Shown here: positions 10,961 to 21,028 of the stretch, in pieces
Layout of the letters: every line of letters starts with the position of its first letter
How positions within the stretch are numbered: position 1 is the stretch's first letter
NCBI GenBank assembly: GCA_030789695.1
Contig: CM061142.1
Span: 358,025,486 to 358,089,485, forward strand
Source: Scilla litardierei
Taxonomy: Eukaryota > Streptophyta > Magnoliopsida > Asparagales > Asparagaceae
DNA length: 64,000 nt
Direction: 5' to 3'
Position numbers and translations under genes: made by a program
Notes under the pieces: generated by a model
Database searches by the model: none
The model's input: only the letters and a program-made list of their open reading frames with translations
Told to the model about the DNA's origin: nothing

Positions 10961-13506
10961 TGTCATGCCCTGCTCTTCCAAATACGGGAGACACATTGTG
11001 GACGAGGCCGCCGTAGTATTCAGACACTGGGCTTCGAGCCCCTAACCTCCAAATACTACTAGGCTTTAATTGTGGTTAGAATAAAATTATCTAAGCAGGC
11101 CACTACGATATACTAGAAAAGTACAGAGAGTAAGAAATATAATGCTCCAACAGAATTTAAAACCGTAAGTGCTGAAAAGTAAACAGTGATGAACATCATT
11201 AAACAAGATACATTATACTCTCTGTACAAGTACCAATGGTACCAAAAGTACAACAAAAGGGGTAGAAAAAAAGGGAAATCCACCCTCAAGAAACCCCAAA
11301 AAGTGTCCACACCCTTACACACACTCCCGAGGCTAACCCAGGGAAGTCCAGGTGGACCAACTCTCCATCTGATGTCTCTAGCTATACCTGAGGAGAGGAA
11401 GAAGTATAAGTCTGAACACGTCCTGACTTCGATGCAACTACCTCAAGACTTGAAAGTGTACATGTGATACGTCAACGCATGACCCCGTAGAAATCCTAAC
11501 TAAGCTAGGTTGGACCCAGTTTAAAACCGGATTACCTATCTAAGGTTGGTCTAAAAGTGAGAGGCCAACAGAATATACATAAGTATTCATATCAGAGCAT
11601 GCAAGCATAGAAAAGAAACTGAGGACATGACAACATAATGGCAGCATTTGTAAATTAACAACAGTTATAACAAATTATCAGCTCACATGTTTGGGAATCC
11701 GTGTAACTAGTAAGACACCTTTACGGAGCTGGACTTAACCCAGGGTGAGTGAAAAGTGGTACCTCAACCAGCGGCATGAGCACTGGAGGGGCCTCTCGTA
11801 ACTCCTCCATTGGGTGTGAGAAATCTCGGTTTTTCTGTGGAAAACAGAGCAACCCATCATTTACCGTCATGGTGCATCACGAGTACACCACCGGGCTCTC
11901 TAACCATGTCTACTCCCCGTGCTGGTTGCCAGGAGACTGGGTAGAAATCATCATAAGTGTCCACTCCTTAAAAGCCTACTGTTTACACTTTTCCCCCCAA
12001 CCAAATCTAGAGCTTCACCCATTTCTGAATGAATTGAAGACTCCAGGCTTATTTTCTCATCTCACTCTGATTTCAGTTATTTCTTAGTTCTTTCACTTTG
12101 GTACATCATACTCATATTCATCCTCATTTTGATTTCACAAATTTCATTTGCATTAGTGGTCTCAGTACCACATATCATGTTGTCATTTACCTCACTTCTC
12201 AATTTTAGATTCATATGGAGACTTGTATAAATAAACATGCTGCAACATAAATAAAACAAGTGATTTTTCTACTATATTGCAACATGGTTCATAACATGGA
12301 AATTAAAAAATTTATTTAATTCAACATATTTAATTTTGCAAGTAGACAGATCATAGTTTACAATCATAATTAGTCCTCAATTTGGCAATTATATGCAATC
12401 AACCAAGCTATAAAACAATTACTGTCAGTTCTGAAAGAAAACAAAACTGAGAAAATCAGAAAACCACACGACCGTATGGCCAAATCCATACGGCCGTGTG
12501 GATTTAATAAAAGAGGCTGTGAGATCCACATGGCCGTATGGTGAAATTCATACGTCCATATGGAGTTTGGTTAGCTGAAGGAAAGCATACGGTCGTATGG
12601 GCTGATGGCCACATGGCTGTATGGATAATTCCATACGGCTGTGTGGATCAAATGACTAAACATACTCAAAAACTCACGCGGCCATATGGAAAATTACATA
12701 CGGCCGTGTGGATTTAAAACTTGAATAAAGTCGTATCAAAAAAATGACCACACAATCGCACAACTCCTTATTGATCAAAATAACGACCACAAGGTCGTAC
12801 AGGGTAGGCCATACGGCCGCGTGACGCATGCTGTCGAAATCGACAACGACGAAATTAAAACAAAAACATGATTAAACTAAATCCTAACTAGCTTCTTTAG
12901 GATTCTACCTTACACAATCCACCACAGAATCTGGGGCCCTTCTTAGTCCTAAAAGACCCTCTGATGCTAGCTCCCCCCTTCTTCTCCAAGAGTTAACGAA
13001 CTAAGTTCAGGTCGGGCTGACGGGTTTGTTAAGACATCGACAGCAAGGGTTGGTACGAGAGGAAGACTTGAGAGAGAGATTGATTTCCCTTTGTTTTTTC
13101 CTTTGAGTTTCTCTCAGTTTTTGCTGTTATGATCCCCCTCTTTCCACCTCAAGCTCCCTAAGATCACTCTAAGCTTGACACCGCATGCTGGTTAGGTGAA
13201 AGTCACCCTGGATTTGCCACCAACAAGGTGGCGGGGGCTTAATAATAAGATTTTAGATTTTTAATTCAAATGACATACTCCATATACCATTATACCTTGT
13301 ATTCTACATCGTAATACATCTTAATACAAGTATTCTTATCCAATACTTGTTTTATATCTTCTATTATGCTTTATAAAAATTTATAAAAATAATTCCCACT
13401 TCCAGAAATTAAAAGAAAATAGTGGACATACCCCCAAATTTTATACGCATGTATTCATTCCAAAAATTCGTATAAATACGTGTATATAAAGATTGGGGTC
13501 ATTACA
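10961..13506 (-). repeat. Probable solo LTR (Gypsy), 2546 bp
   Basis: The left end is TGTCATGCCCTG and the right end GGGGTCATTACA, that is TG...CA with partly inverted termini. The first 60 bp resemble the start of the Gypsy LTR at 14086 (TGTCACGCCCCGC...CCAAGTATGGAAGACG), so it belongs to a related chromovirus-like family. Flanking 5-mers are GACGG (10956-10960) and GACAG (13507-13511), an imperfect TSD. No internal region adjoins it. Orientation is inferred from that similarity. Confidence 0.65.
12464..12825. promoter_or_regulatory. Palindrome array of the solo LTR (CCATACGGCCGTATGG), 22-bp register
   Basis: Sixteen-base words based on CCATACGGCCGTATGG start at 12464, 12486, 12526, 12548, 12585, 12609, 12631, 12674, 12696, 12787 and 12809. 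Intervals inside groups are 22, 22, 24, 22, 22 and 22 bp. Several copies keep only one half perfect. I could not place a TATA box relative to this array with confidence. Confidence 0.8.
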
Positions 13507-13755
13507 GACAGTGCCTGGGGCAAACGATCACATCCAATTTGATTTTTATGAAGCTCCTTATAATTGTCAAACAAATTCAAATGTGGAAATTGTGAAAATT
13601 TTAAGGAAATTCGTAATGAAAATGGGGGAAAAATTTTCTCTGTCCTCGTCTTCCAAGTTCAATCGGAACTCGACGAAGCTTAGTCGTTGCTTGTTTGCGT
13701 AGATCGGAGTTTTAACGTAGAATTTGAGTGATGCATATTGTCGAGTAAATGGCAG

Positions 13756-13962
13756 TCAACTCTTCATCTTTACCTGTGTAATGTCTAAGGTCACTTGCTT
13801 GTGGTTCATCGGCTCCATCATGAAGAGCCTCCTCACTTTCTTGCAATAATCCCCAAAGGGAGCAAAGACCATGTCGCAGGGGTCATAGAGTATGATGTTG
13901 GAGGCCAAATGTCGAGTTGTGAATGCATGATAGGAATACTTGGCATCGATAATATAATGCAC
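13756..13962 (-). pseudogene. Cytochrome P450 fragment (CYP71-like N-terminal region)
   Basis: The minus-strand peptide contains FTTRHLASNIILYDPCDMVF followed by APFGDYCKKVRRLFMMEPMN. This is the plant A-type P450 block normally written F(A/S)xRPxxxAxxIxxYDxxDIVFAPYGDYWRxxRK, which precedes the C-helix (the WR residues are C-K here). No haem-binding or ERR motif is present and the similarity is only about 45-60 residues long. It is a gene relic between a solo LTR and another LTR. Host enzyme function is lost. Confidence 0.75.
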
Positions 13963-14085
13963 CCTTCTGATGATGTGAAGTTTGATAGGCTCATATTTTA
14001 CACTTTATTCCTGTATTTTTCCATCCCATAACGATTGCTCATATCGCGATTTTAACAATTATATGACGCTTTTACGATATACTTC

Positions 14086-16742
14086 TGTCACGCCCCGCTT
14101 TCCAAGTATGGAAGACGAGACGTGAGGAGGTCCGCTCAGACATGGAGCTGTGAAGCTGTAGTCTGATAAGCGTCTGTAAAAATTTCAAATAGTAGCAGGT
14201 CATTTGCATTGCAACGAAACAACAACAATGATAATAAAGCAGACAAAAGAACATCCACCAACAAAAACCTCCAGAAATTATTCTAACATTACAGAGAAGT
14301 CACAAAAGTACAAGTCTGAACAATAGGCCTAAAGCATGGCCGAAACAAAAGTAAGGAAGGTCAGGTGCTACGCACCGAAAGCTAACTGCAACTACTAAAA
14401 GTGACAACTAAAAAGACTCCAGGTGAGACTAGGACTGGTCACCAGTGTCCTCGACCTCGGTCTCTGCAGGTACCTCGAACTCAGCGTCCACAAACTGCTC
14501 GTCCCCTGCAACTAACTTTGACTCAGAACTTGACATGTGACACCTAAAGAGAAGAGGGCACATGTCAGCAAAAGTCTCCCAAAAGAAAGCGGAGGACTTT
14601 TGTGCAAGGATACAAATAATAAAAGACGACTAACAGTTCTAAAATAATGAAATGAGTTGACCTGACATTTAAGAATGCAACAGTTAAAGATGACATGATG
14701 CACATGCATGCACGTTGTAGCAGAAACTACGAAAAACACCATTTCATGAATCACGATCACTATCCTCTCACATTGTGCAAAGGATTTACTCCTTACAGCT
14801 GAAGGAGCAGATCAGGCATCCTTCTACGCTGCGTGACAGCTTAACCCTACCCCTCCACGTGTCTCGAGCCAGGGTTTCCCAAGTATGTGAGCTCGCTTCT
14901 GGATCATGAGCCAGGAAGTGTTTTTGGGTTATAGGGTTGTGCCCGCAAAGCAGGTGCCTAGCCTCAATAGTTACAATAAGTGTAGCGTGTGCTATGCAAT
15001 CGAGATGAAACATTTCGATGCATGACATGACATGGCAATAAGCAGTTAAAGTGCGTACCATTAATTGAAATTAAACATGACATGGCAGCATGAATGAAAG
15101 CATGTAAAAAGTGTCGGATCTAGCTTCATTGTCAAGCTAGATCTAGTAAAGGCGTCTAGGCGACTATCATTTCATCGCCTAGTCTCTTTTACGCTACTGT
15201 ACAAAATGGCATAAGACGTGGCCTAAATAAGCACTGGCAAATATCACTTGCCTGAACCACTACACAGAAGTCACTATCAACCAGCGTATGATAATCTACC
15301 TATGTGCTCACAACGCAGTCCAGCATACAGTCACAATTTATTATTCTTGATTAGTTAGTTACAAAAGCGATCAGAGACTACGATTTTTAGGTTGATTAAC
15401 AGGCAAGGTGGGGATTCCTACGGAGATAGACTTACCTCAACACGACATGAGAGCTACTCTGACGTCAGGTAGTGACGTCAGGGGTTGGATTCCGGTATCG
15501 TGAACGGTACGGAACGACGGGTTCTCTGTTGATAAATCACGCGCTGAATTAAGTTCGTAACAACAGAAATAGCTTTTTAACAATCCTGTTAACGTCTAGT
15601 GAATCAATTTTTTAATTAGGTTTGCCATCTCGTAACGGGGTCCATATCATATTATTAATGGTACTAGCACGTTATCTAGGTTAACTAACAAGATATAAAA
15701 CAAGTTTGTGACGTTATTCCTAGCAACGGAAACTAGCTAAAGCTAGGAAGTTAAGCGTACGAGTTATCAACTATCATTTAGCATGCCATCATCAATATTA
15801 CTAGGTCCATGGTTGTGTATTAGCGCTGTCCAATAATTAATAGTAAACTGAAATCAAATTTCAGCGAACGATACTAACCGTGGTGAAGAGATGATCCCAC
15901 GAAGCTACCGGGATAGCGTCGCGAGTTGGCTACGGCTAGAGGGACGTCTTTACGTGTGGACATCGGCTAGAGGGTGATCGTGCGAGAGGACATCGATTGA
16001 AGGTTGCTGAACGGCTCGAGGAGAGGTCGACAACCGTCGGAGGGCTGCCGTGCGTCGCCGTGGGGCGAAGAAGCTCCGCTGCCGTAAAACAGCGGCCTGG
16101 TCGCTGCTACATGCAGTTTCCGACGAGGTGGAGGGCGGAGAAGAGCTGACGGGATCGGGGGTTGGCTGGACGTCGCTGGGGCGACTGCCGTGCGACGGAC
16201 GGCAGACAGCTCGGGATGCTTAGCGGCGCTGCCGTCTGCTACAGGCGCTGGGCGAGAGATCCGGCATTTGGTGCTGCCGTGCGTCGAAGGGGAGGGTCGA
16301 TGGGGGTCTGGCGAGGCTGACGGCGTGGGGGAAGGCCGTAGTAGCGTCAGGGAGAGGAGACTATGTCGGGGAGAACGAAGTCGGAAAATTTTCAAGGAGA
16401 TGACAATGCGATGAGAGTTGCGCTAAAGAGCAGCTCGCGTGAAAAATAAATTAGACCTAGGCTTCATGCGGGTTTAATAGGCTAGGGTTTTTGCTATATA
16501 GAGGTTGGTTTTGGTGCACTTAAGAGGGTTGAGGGTGTAGTTAAAGAAGGATATGAGAGTATTTTGGGTGGTGACAAGAGGACGAGAGATTTGTTGTTAC
16601 GTATGAGGGATTTGATTCCCGTTCGCTAAACAACAATGGGATATCACATCATAGGGTTCTGATACAAGAAGGGTCCAAAATAATTACGTCTACGAACAAG
16701 AGTACGTGCACGAAAATGTACGATCGAAAACTGACCGTGACA
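14086..16742 (-). repeat. 3' LTR of the 14086-23697 Gypsy element
   Basis: 2657 bp. On the minus strand a TATA box (CTATATAG, 16493-16502) lies about 245 bp inside. It is followed by a GC-rich transcribed segment (about 15960-16420) with spurious ORFs. A pair of TGACGTCA palindromes (15460-15467, 15473-15480), canonical plant bZIP sites, is present here but degenerate in the partner LTR. Confidence 0.88.
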
Positions 16743-16785
16743 TCCTACCCACCTTAGAATAAAGTCCGTCCTCGGACTTTCTAAC
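16743..16785 (-). promoter_or_regulatory. Polypurine tract region of the Gypsy element
   Basis: The minus strand reads GTCCGAGGACGGACTTT, then AAGGTGGGTAGGA ending at the LTR edge. The first part contains an inverted repeat (AGTCCG...CGGACT). Confidence 0.65.
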
Positions 16786-17779
16786 TATAAATATATCTAG
16801 TCACTCTAGTAGCTGCCCCAATTATATCCCATTACAATTCAATCAAGTATAGTCACTACAAGTGCTTATATATGCACTAGTTAGTCAAACATTAATACGG
16901 TAAACATGTATACATGTGCACACTATATTCTTATACATATCATAGACAGTCTAATTCACACACTTACTTCAATCATTCATATAGTCACGCACATCCCTTA
17001 TATAACTATCACTCACTTATCACATAACCATAATACTTATACTTACATAAGAATATAGTTCACACTAGCAATTACAATCATAGGACTCACGTACATATAA
17101 CTACCTATGAACAAACAAACATGGATGACTAATCCCTATATCTCTTAGTATACATCAAACATTAAACATATCAACACATGTAACCACACCACACACTATT
17201 AAATCATGGTTATTATATCTAATATACATTCGCCCCTACCATAATCTCACAAATATATAGGTATTCAAATGCACGCAGATGCTTCACCATATATTCACAT
17301 CACATACAGTCCTATAACTATTAGCAAGGCACACCACCCATATCATAATTATCAGTATCTATAACTAAGCACATACTTACCCGTGCATGGTGTACACCCA
17401 CACACGCTAATATAACATTCTTTCATACCACTACATAATTAGCACATTCTACACATCAAGCTTAGCTAACAGATATACATTCAACCTATAAATCCTTAGT
17501 AAATAACTGTACTACCTGACCAACACCTATAACTATATAATGGTATAGCCACCCACAATCGTGTGCGTAACACAACCAGACACAACCAATCCTATCACTA
17601 TACATATATCATCCATTACTATATTCATAGTACTATACGCAAACCACAGACATATGTAGCAATATACTTAAAGTATACCCACTCAAGCTTGAGTGAAACT
17701 CAAAACCCATGTAAGAATACTCTACATACATAACACGATACTTATACCTGCATCAACACAACACTCATATATATATATA

Positions 17780-18156
17780 GGGCAATCTTCGGGTGAGAAA
17801 AACCCGTGCGAAAGCCGTGCGAAAACTTTTTTTTTTATTTTTTTGAATTTTTTTTCAAAAATTCTTTTTTTGATGTTTAATCCATACAATTATATACCCC
17901 AGGGAAAATAATGGGTGAACCCGTTGGGGATTAGAGCACCCATCCACCCGTTACAAATTTAACGGTCTCAAAACGTGCGAATTTGATGAAATGCCTTGAT
18001 CGAAGGCCAAATGACATTATTTCTCAACCATTATTTTTTGAGGGGGGTATAACAACATATAATGAGGGTGGGAAAAAGAATTTTTGAAAATTTTTTTTCA
18101 AAAAAAAGATAAACACATTTTCACACCGTGCGAAATGTTCTCACATGAAGATTTAC
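17780..18156. mobile_element. MITE-like element in a TA microsatellite
   Basis: Inverted ends AATCTTCGGGTGAGAA (17784-17799) and TTCTCACATGAAGATT (18138-18153) match at 14 of 16 positions and enclose about 370 bp that carry GCACGG/CCGTGC motifs. TATATA runs flank both sides, as expected for insertion in a TA repeat, but they prevent a clear TSD call. Confidence 0.5.
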
Positions 18157-18193
<37 letters not shown>

Positions 18194-18720
18194 AACGTAA
18201 CCACACACATACCATAATATCAATCACACTTAATATTTAGTCAGGTAACACTCACATAATTCAATCACTTTACATACCATAATAATATTACAAACATCAA
18301 CACATGAATACAATTAAATACATCATCTTAAGCAAGCATACATCGTATAGTCACATACATATAATGTACACACCAAAGCAATTTACCTATAATTAGTATA
18401 CTAACACATATACTTATCCATACATAGTTAAGACATACAATAATCGTGTACACCTCGCGGTATACACGCACAGACACAACATCTCGTAAAGGCAAGCAAT
18501 ACAAAATAACTTATAATCCTATTATCATATGTATACCTCACATATTCATCTAGTAAGCACATATCTACGTACGAGCACACGCTCACACATACTAACACAT
18601 AGGTCAAATGATAGGCATGCACATTTAACCATAAGCACCCTGTTATCATTACACCTAACTTGCACATGGCTCACTAGTATATAATTTCAAGCATTCACAA
18701 GTATCTTCAAACTACACACA

Positions 18721-18727
<7 letters not shown>

Positions 18728-18800
<73 letters not shown>
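18728..18800. repeat. (GT)n microsatellite
   Basis: An uninterrupted GT run of about 36 units; CA/TA-rich sequence surrounds it. Confidence 0.97.
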
Positions 18801-18802
<2 letters not shown>

Positions 18803-19099
18803 TCCAATACAATTTCCAATATATATTTACAGACATTCCTAAAGTGGTATAGCTATCCACACTTATATAACTAACATCATTCATACAACTTCACACATAT
18901 ATCATGAATAACACTGGATATTCATACATAGCACAAGAGACACTCATTAATATCCTAAAGGGAGCACACTCATACACAAGTGGTATGCAGGGTCCACACA
19001 CTCTATCTATACACATGCACCACGACGACATCACAACAACCAATGGGCCCACTACTAACTAGAGTTGACATAAGCAACGACAAGCACTAGTAGGGTGAC

Positions 19100-20290
19100 T
19101 AAGCAAGAGAGAGGAAACCAAGATTAAATAGCGTAACGAAAGATTAAATAGCGTAACGAAACGAGATCGGAAGAAGCAGGTTCATATAGGGCGAGGATAA
19201 GGAGATAGCTGGCTGGGTGGGACAAAAATATTGCTCTAAATAATTAAATAGATGAAAGAAGGATACGTGTAAAATGTGGTATCATATATATATATACTCC
19301 TAAAAATATGTAGAAACGGCGAGCCAACGGTAAAAATTTTTAAAACACGGAAAAAGTGTTGAGACAAGGAAATAATGAGTAGGGTGAGGCAGTGATCGCG
19401 TTGTAAATGAAAATAGGTTTATACAAAATTTTTGAAATATGAGCACGATGAACATAGATCTGATATATAAAAATATTAAAGTTATATTTAGCTTAGAAAA
19501 TATTCTAAAAAGTATGTACGGTGAATGGAAAAATAATAATAAACTTAGTAGCGTTGAAATGAGAGGAAAGATATATTGAATTATCAAAAATGGTAATAAA
19601 GTTTTAAAACCGAAATATGAAGGATCTAGATCAGGAAATGATTATGAGATGGTAATTTTAAAGATTTCAGCTAAAAATTTCGAAATTCAGAGAATGTAAG
19701 GAGTCTAAATGCATTCTAAATGTTTTCAAACAATTTTAAACCGGGAGAGAAATTTCAAAACAGATAATATTGAAAATATTTCTCGAATGGTCAGGATAGT
19801 AATAGAGAAGATTTATCGATTGACAATGAACGTCATGGAGAGTCACGTGATTCGAAAGGAAGGAAGTGAACCAAATAAAACGTAAATATGAATGGGAAAT
19901 AATTTAATGAATCTGCTACGTTGGAAATCTATGGTCATTAACTCATGGTGTAAGGATTAGGAGAACGATAGAAACCAGGGGTTCTAATTTCCGGGCCGAC
20001 TGAAGATTAGGAGGAACTTAACACTAAGACTTTCTAATGAGCTAGAATATAATAGAGACCTCAGGGAAAGGTCCTAAGAGAATCAAGATCATGTTCTGCA
20101 GGGCCCGAAATTGATGGACTCTAACGACGACTAAAGAAAAAAACTCTGGGAATCCAACATGATCAGAGATGGGTGAGAGGGTACCAGGGTATCCTAAGAA
20201 GAGTACGATTAAATCTTAACGAAGGTGTCTGACTATAAAACCGAACGTCTATCTAAGTCTTCTAATCAAAACCGATTCTAGCAACCAAGG
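19100..20290. other. Purine-rich, C-poor interior segment
   Basis: Composition reverses relative to 16790-19040: the plus strand is A/G-rich and C-poor. I see no gene. It lies 3' of the zinc-knuckle ORF in the element's own orientation. Confidence 0.5.
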
Positions 20291-20296
20291 TCTAAT

Positions 20297-20887
20297 CTAA
20301 CATGAAAGATCAACTAATGAAAAGTAAAGGTTAGTCTGAGGATTACCTGCAACATCTCCGTCCTCAACCTCAACCTCTACTGCAGTCGTCGTGCAAGCTT
20401 GTCTCCTAGGCTGAACAGCCTGCTGAAATGCCTGCTTCTGGGGTAGAAGAGGCGCTCCACGTCCAGCAGCTACCAGTGCCCTCCGTAGTTGAACTCCGAC
20501 TGGTGCTTTCCACGGATGCTTAGCTCTCGGACAGTCCTTAAAGGTATGCGCTGCGTCGCCATATATCAAGCGCTGGCCAAGCTTCCCCCTGCACTGTTCC
20601 TTCACATGACCAGTCTTGCCACAATGATGGCACACCTTCCGACTAGGCACAGCTACTGGTGCTCGCTGCTGTCGGCTAGCAAGAGGGCAATCCTTTGAGG
20701 TATGCAAAGTGCCGCCACAAATCAAGCACTCGCCCAAGAATCTCCTGCACTGCTCCTTCTCATGACCAGCCTTGCCACAAAAATGGCACATTTTTCGACT
20801 AAGCCCACCTGGCCTCTTAAACTGTGCAGACGGATTAGACTTCAAAGCAGGTCTAACCACAGCTCGGGTAACACGTCTTCCAGCCAT
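20297..20887 (-). CDS. CCHC zinc-knuckle ORF, gag remnant of the Gypsy element
   Basis: 196 codons on the element's sense strand. Three intact CX2CX4HX4C knuckles are at residues 34-47 (CHFCGKAGHEKEQC), 54-67 (CLICGGTLHTSKDC) and 86-99 (CHHCGKTGHVKEQC). A fourth at about 106-119 has lost both N-terminal cysteines. Knuckles 3-4 repeat 1-2 at a 52-residue offset, so the pair was duplicated. Such knuckles bind RNA in gag nucleocapsids. The ORF starts only about 140 bp from the LTR, so the matrix/capsid part of gag is missing. Lys/Arg-rich, Gln-rich and acidic tails surround the knuckles. Whether it is translated is unknown. Confidence 0.7.
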   Translation of the reverse strand: MAGRRVTRAVVRPALKSNPSAQFKRPGGLSRKMCHFCGKAGHEKEQCRRFLGECLICGGTLHTSKDCPLASRQQRAPVAVPSRKVCHHCGKTGHVKEQCRGKLGQRLIYGDAAHTFKDCPRAKHPWKAPVGVQLRRALVAAGRGAPLLPQKQAFQQAVQPRRQACTTTAVEVEVEDGDVAGNPQTNLYFSLVDLSC

Positions 20888-21028
20888 CTAAGACAAGGAA
20901 ACGTTCAAATTAGACTTAATTATGACTTGGATGTTATGAATATTTAATTGGATGTTGTTTATCATTTTTATTGTTCCGATATTTCACGGATGCAAAGAGG
21001 AGGACTTGCATGGGCACCCAACAAAACC

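Larger units (their letters stand above)
16790..19040. other. G-depleted, CA/TA-rich low-complexity interior
   Basis: About 2.2 kb with very few G residues on the plus strand and no credible coding frame. It is full of short imperfect ACATAY/CACATA runs and contains a GT microsatellite and one MITE-like insertion. It occupies the place where pol would be expected. Confidence 0.7.

Noticed and set aside
12464..12825. CRISPR array
   Set aside because: Regular repeats, but a plant genome, palindromic variable repeats with 6-bp spacers and no cas genes.
14512..14760. 82-codon ORF conserved at 21457-21705
   Set aside because: Conservation only reflects the LTR pair; the peptide has no domain and lies antisense to nothing known.
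15967..16414. ORFs on both strands in the Gypsy LTR (and 22886-23320)
   Set aside because: Same GC-rich LTR segment in both copies with differing frames; composition artefact.
18687..18884. ORF with a Thr-His run
   Set aside because: Translation of the GT/CA microsatellite.
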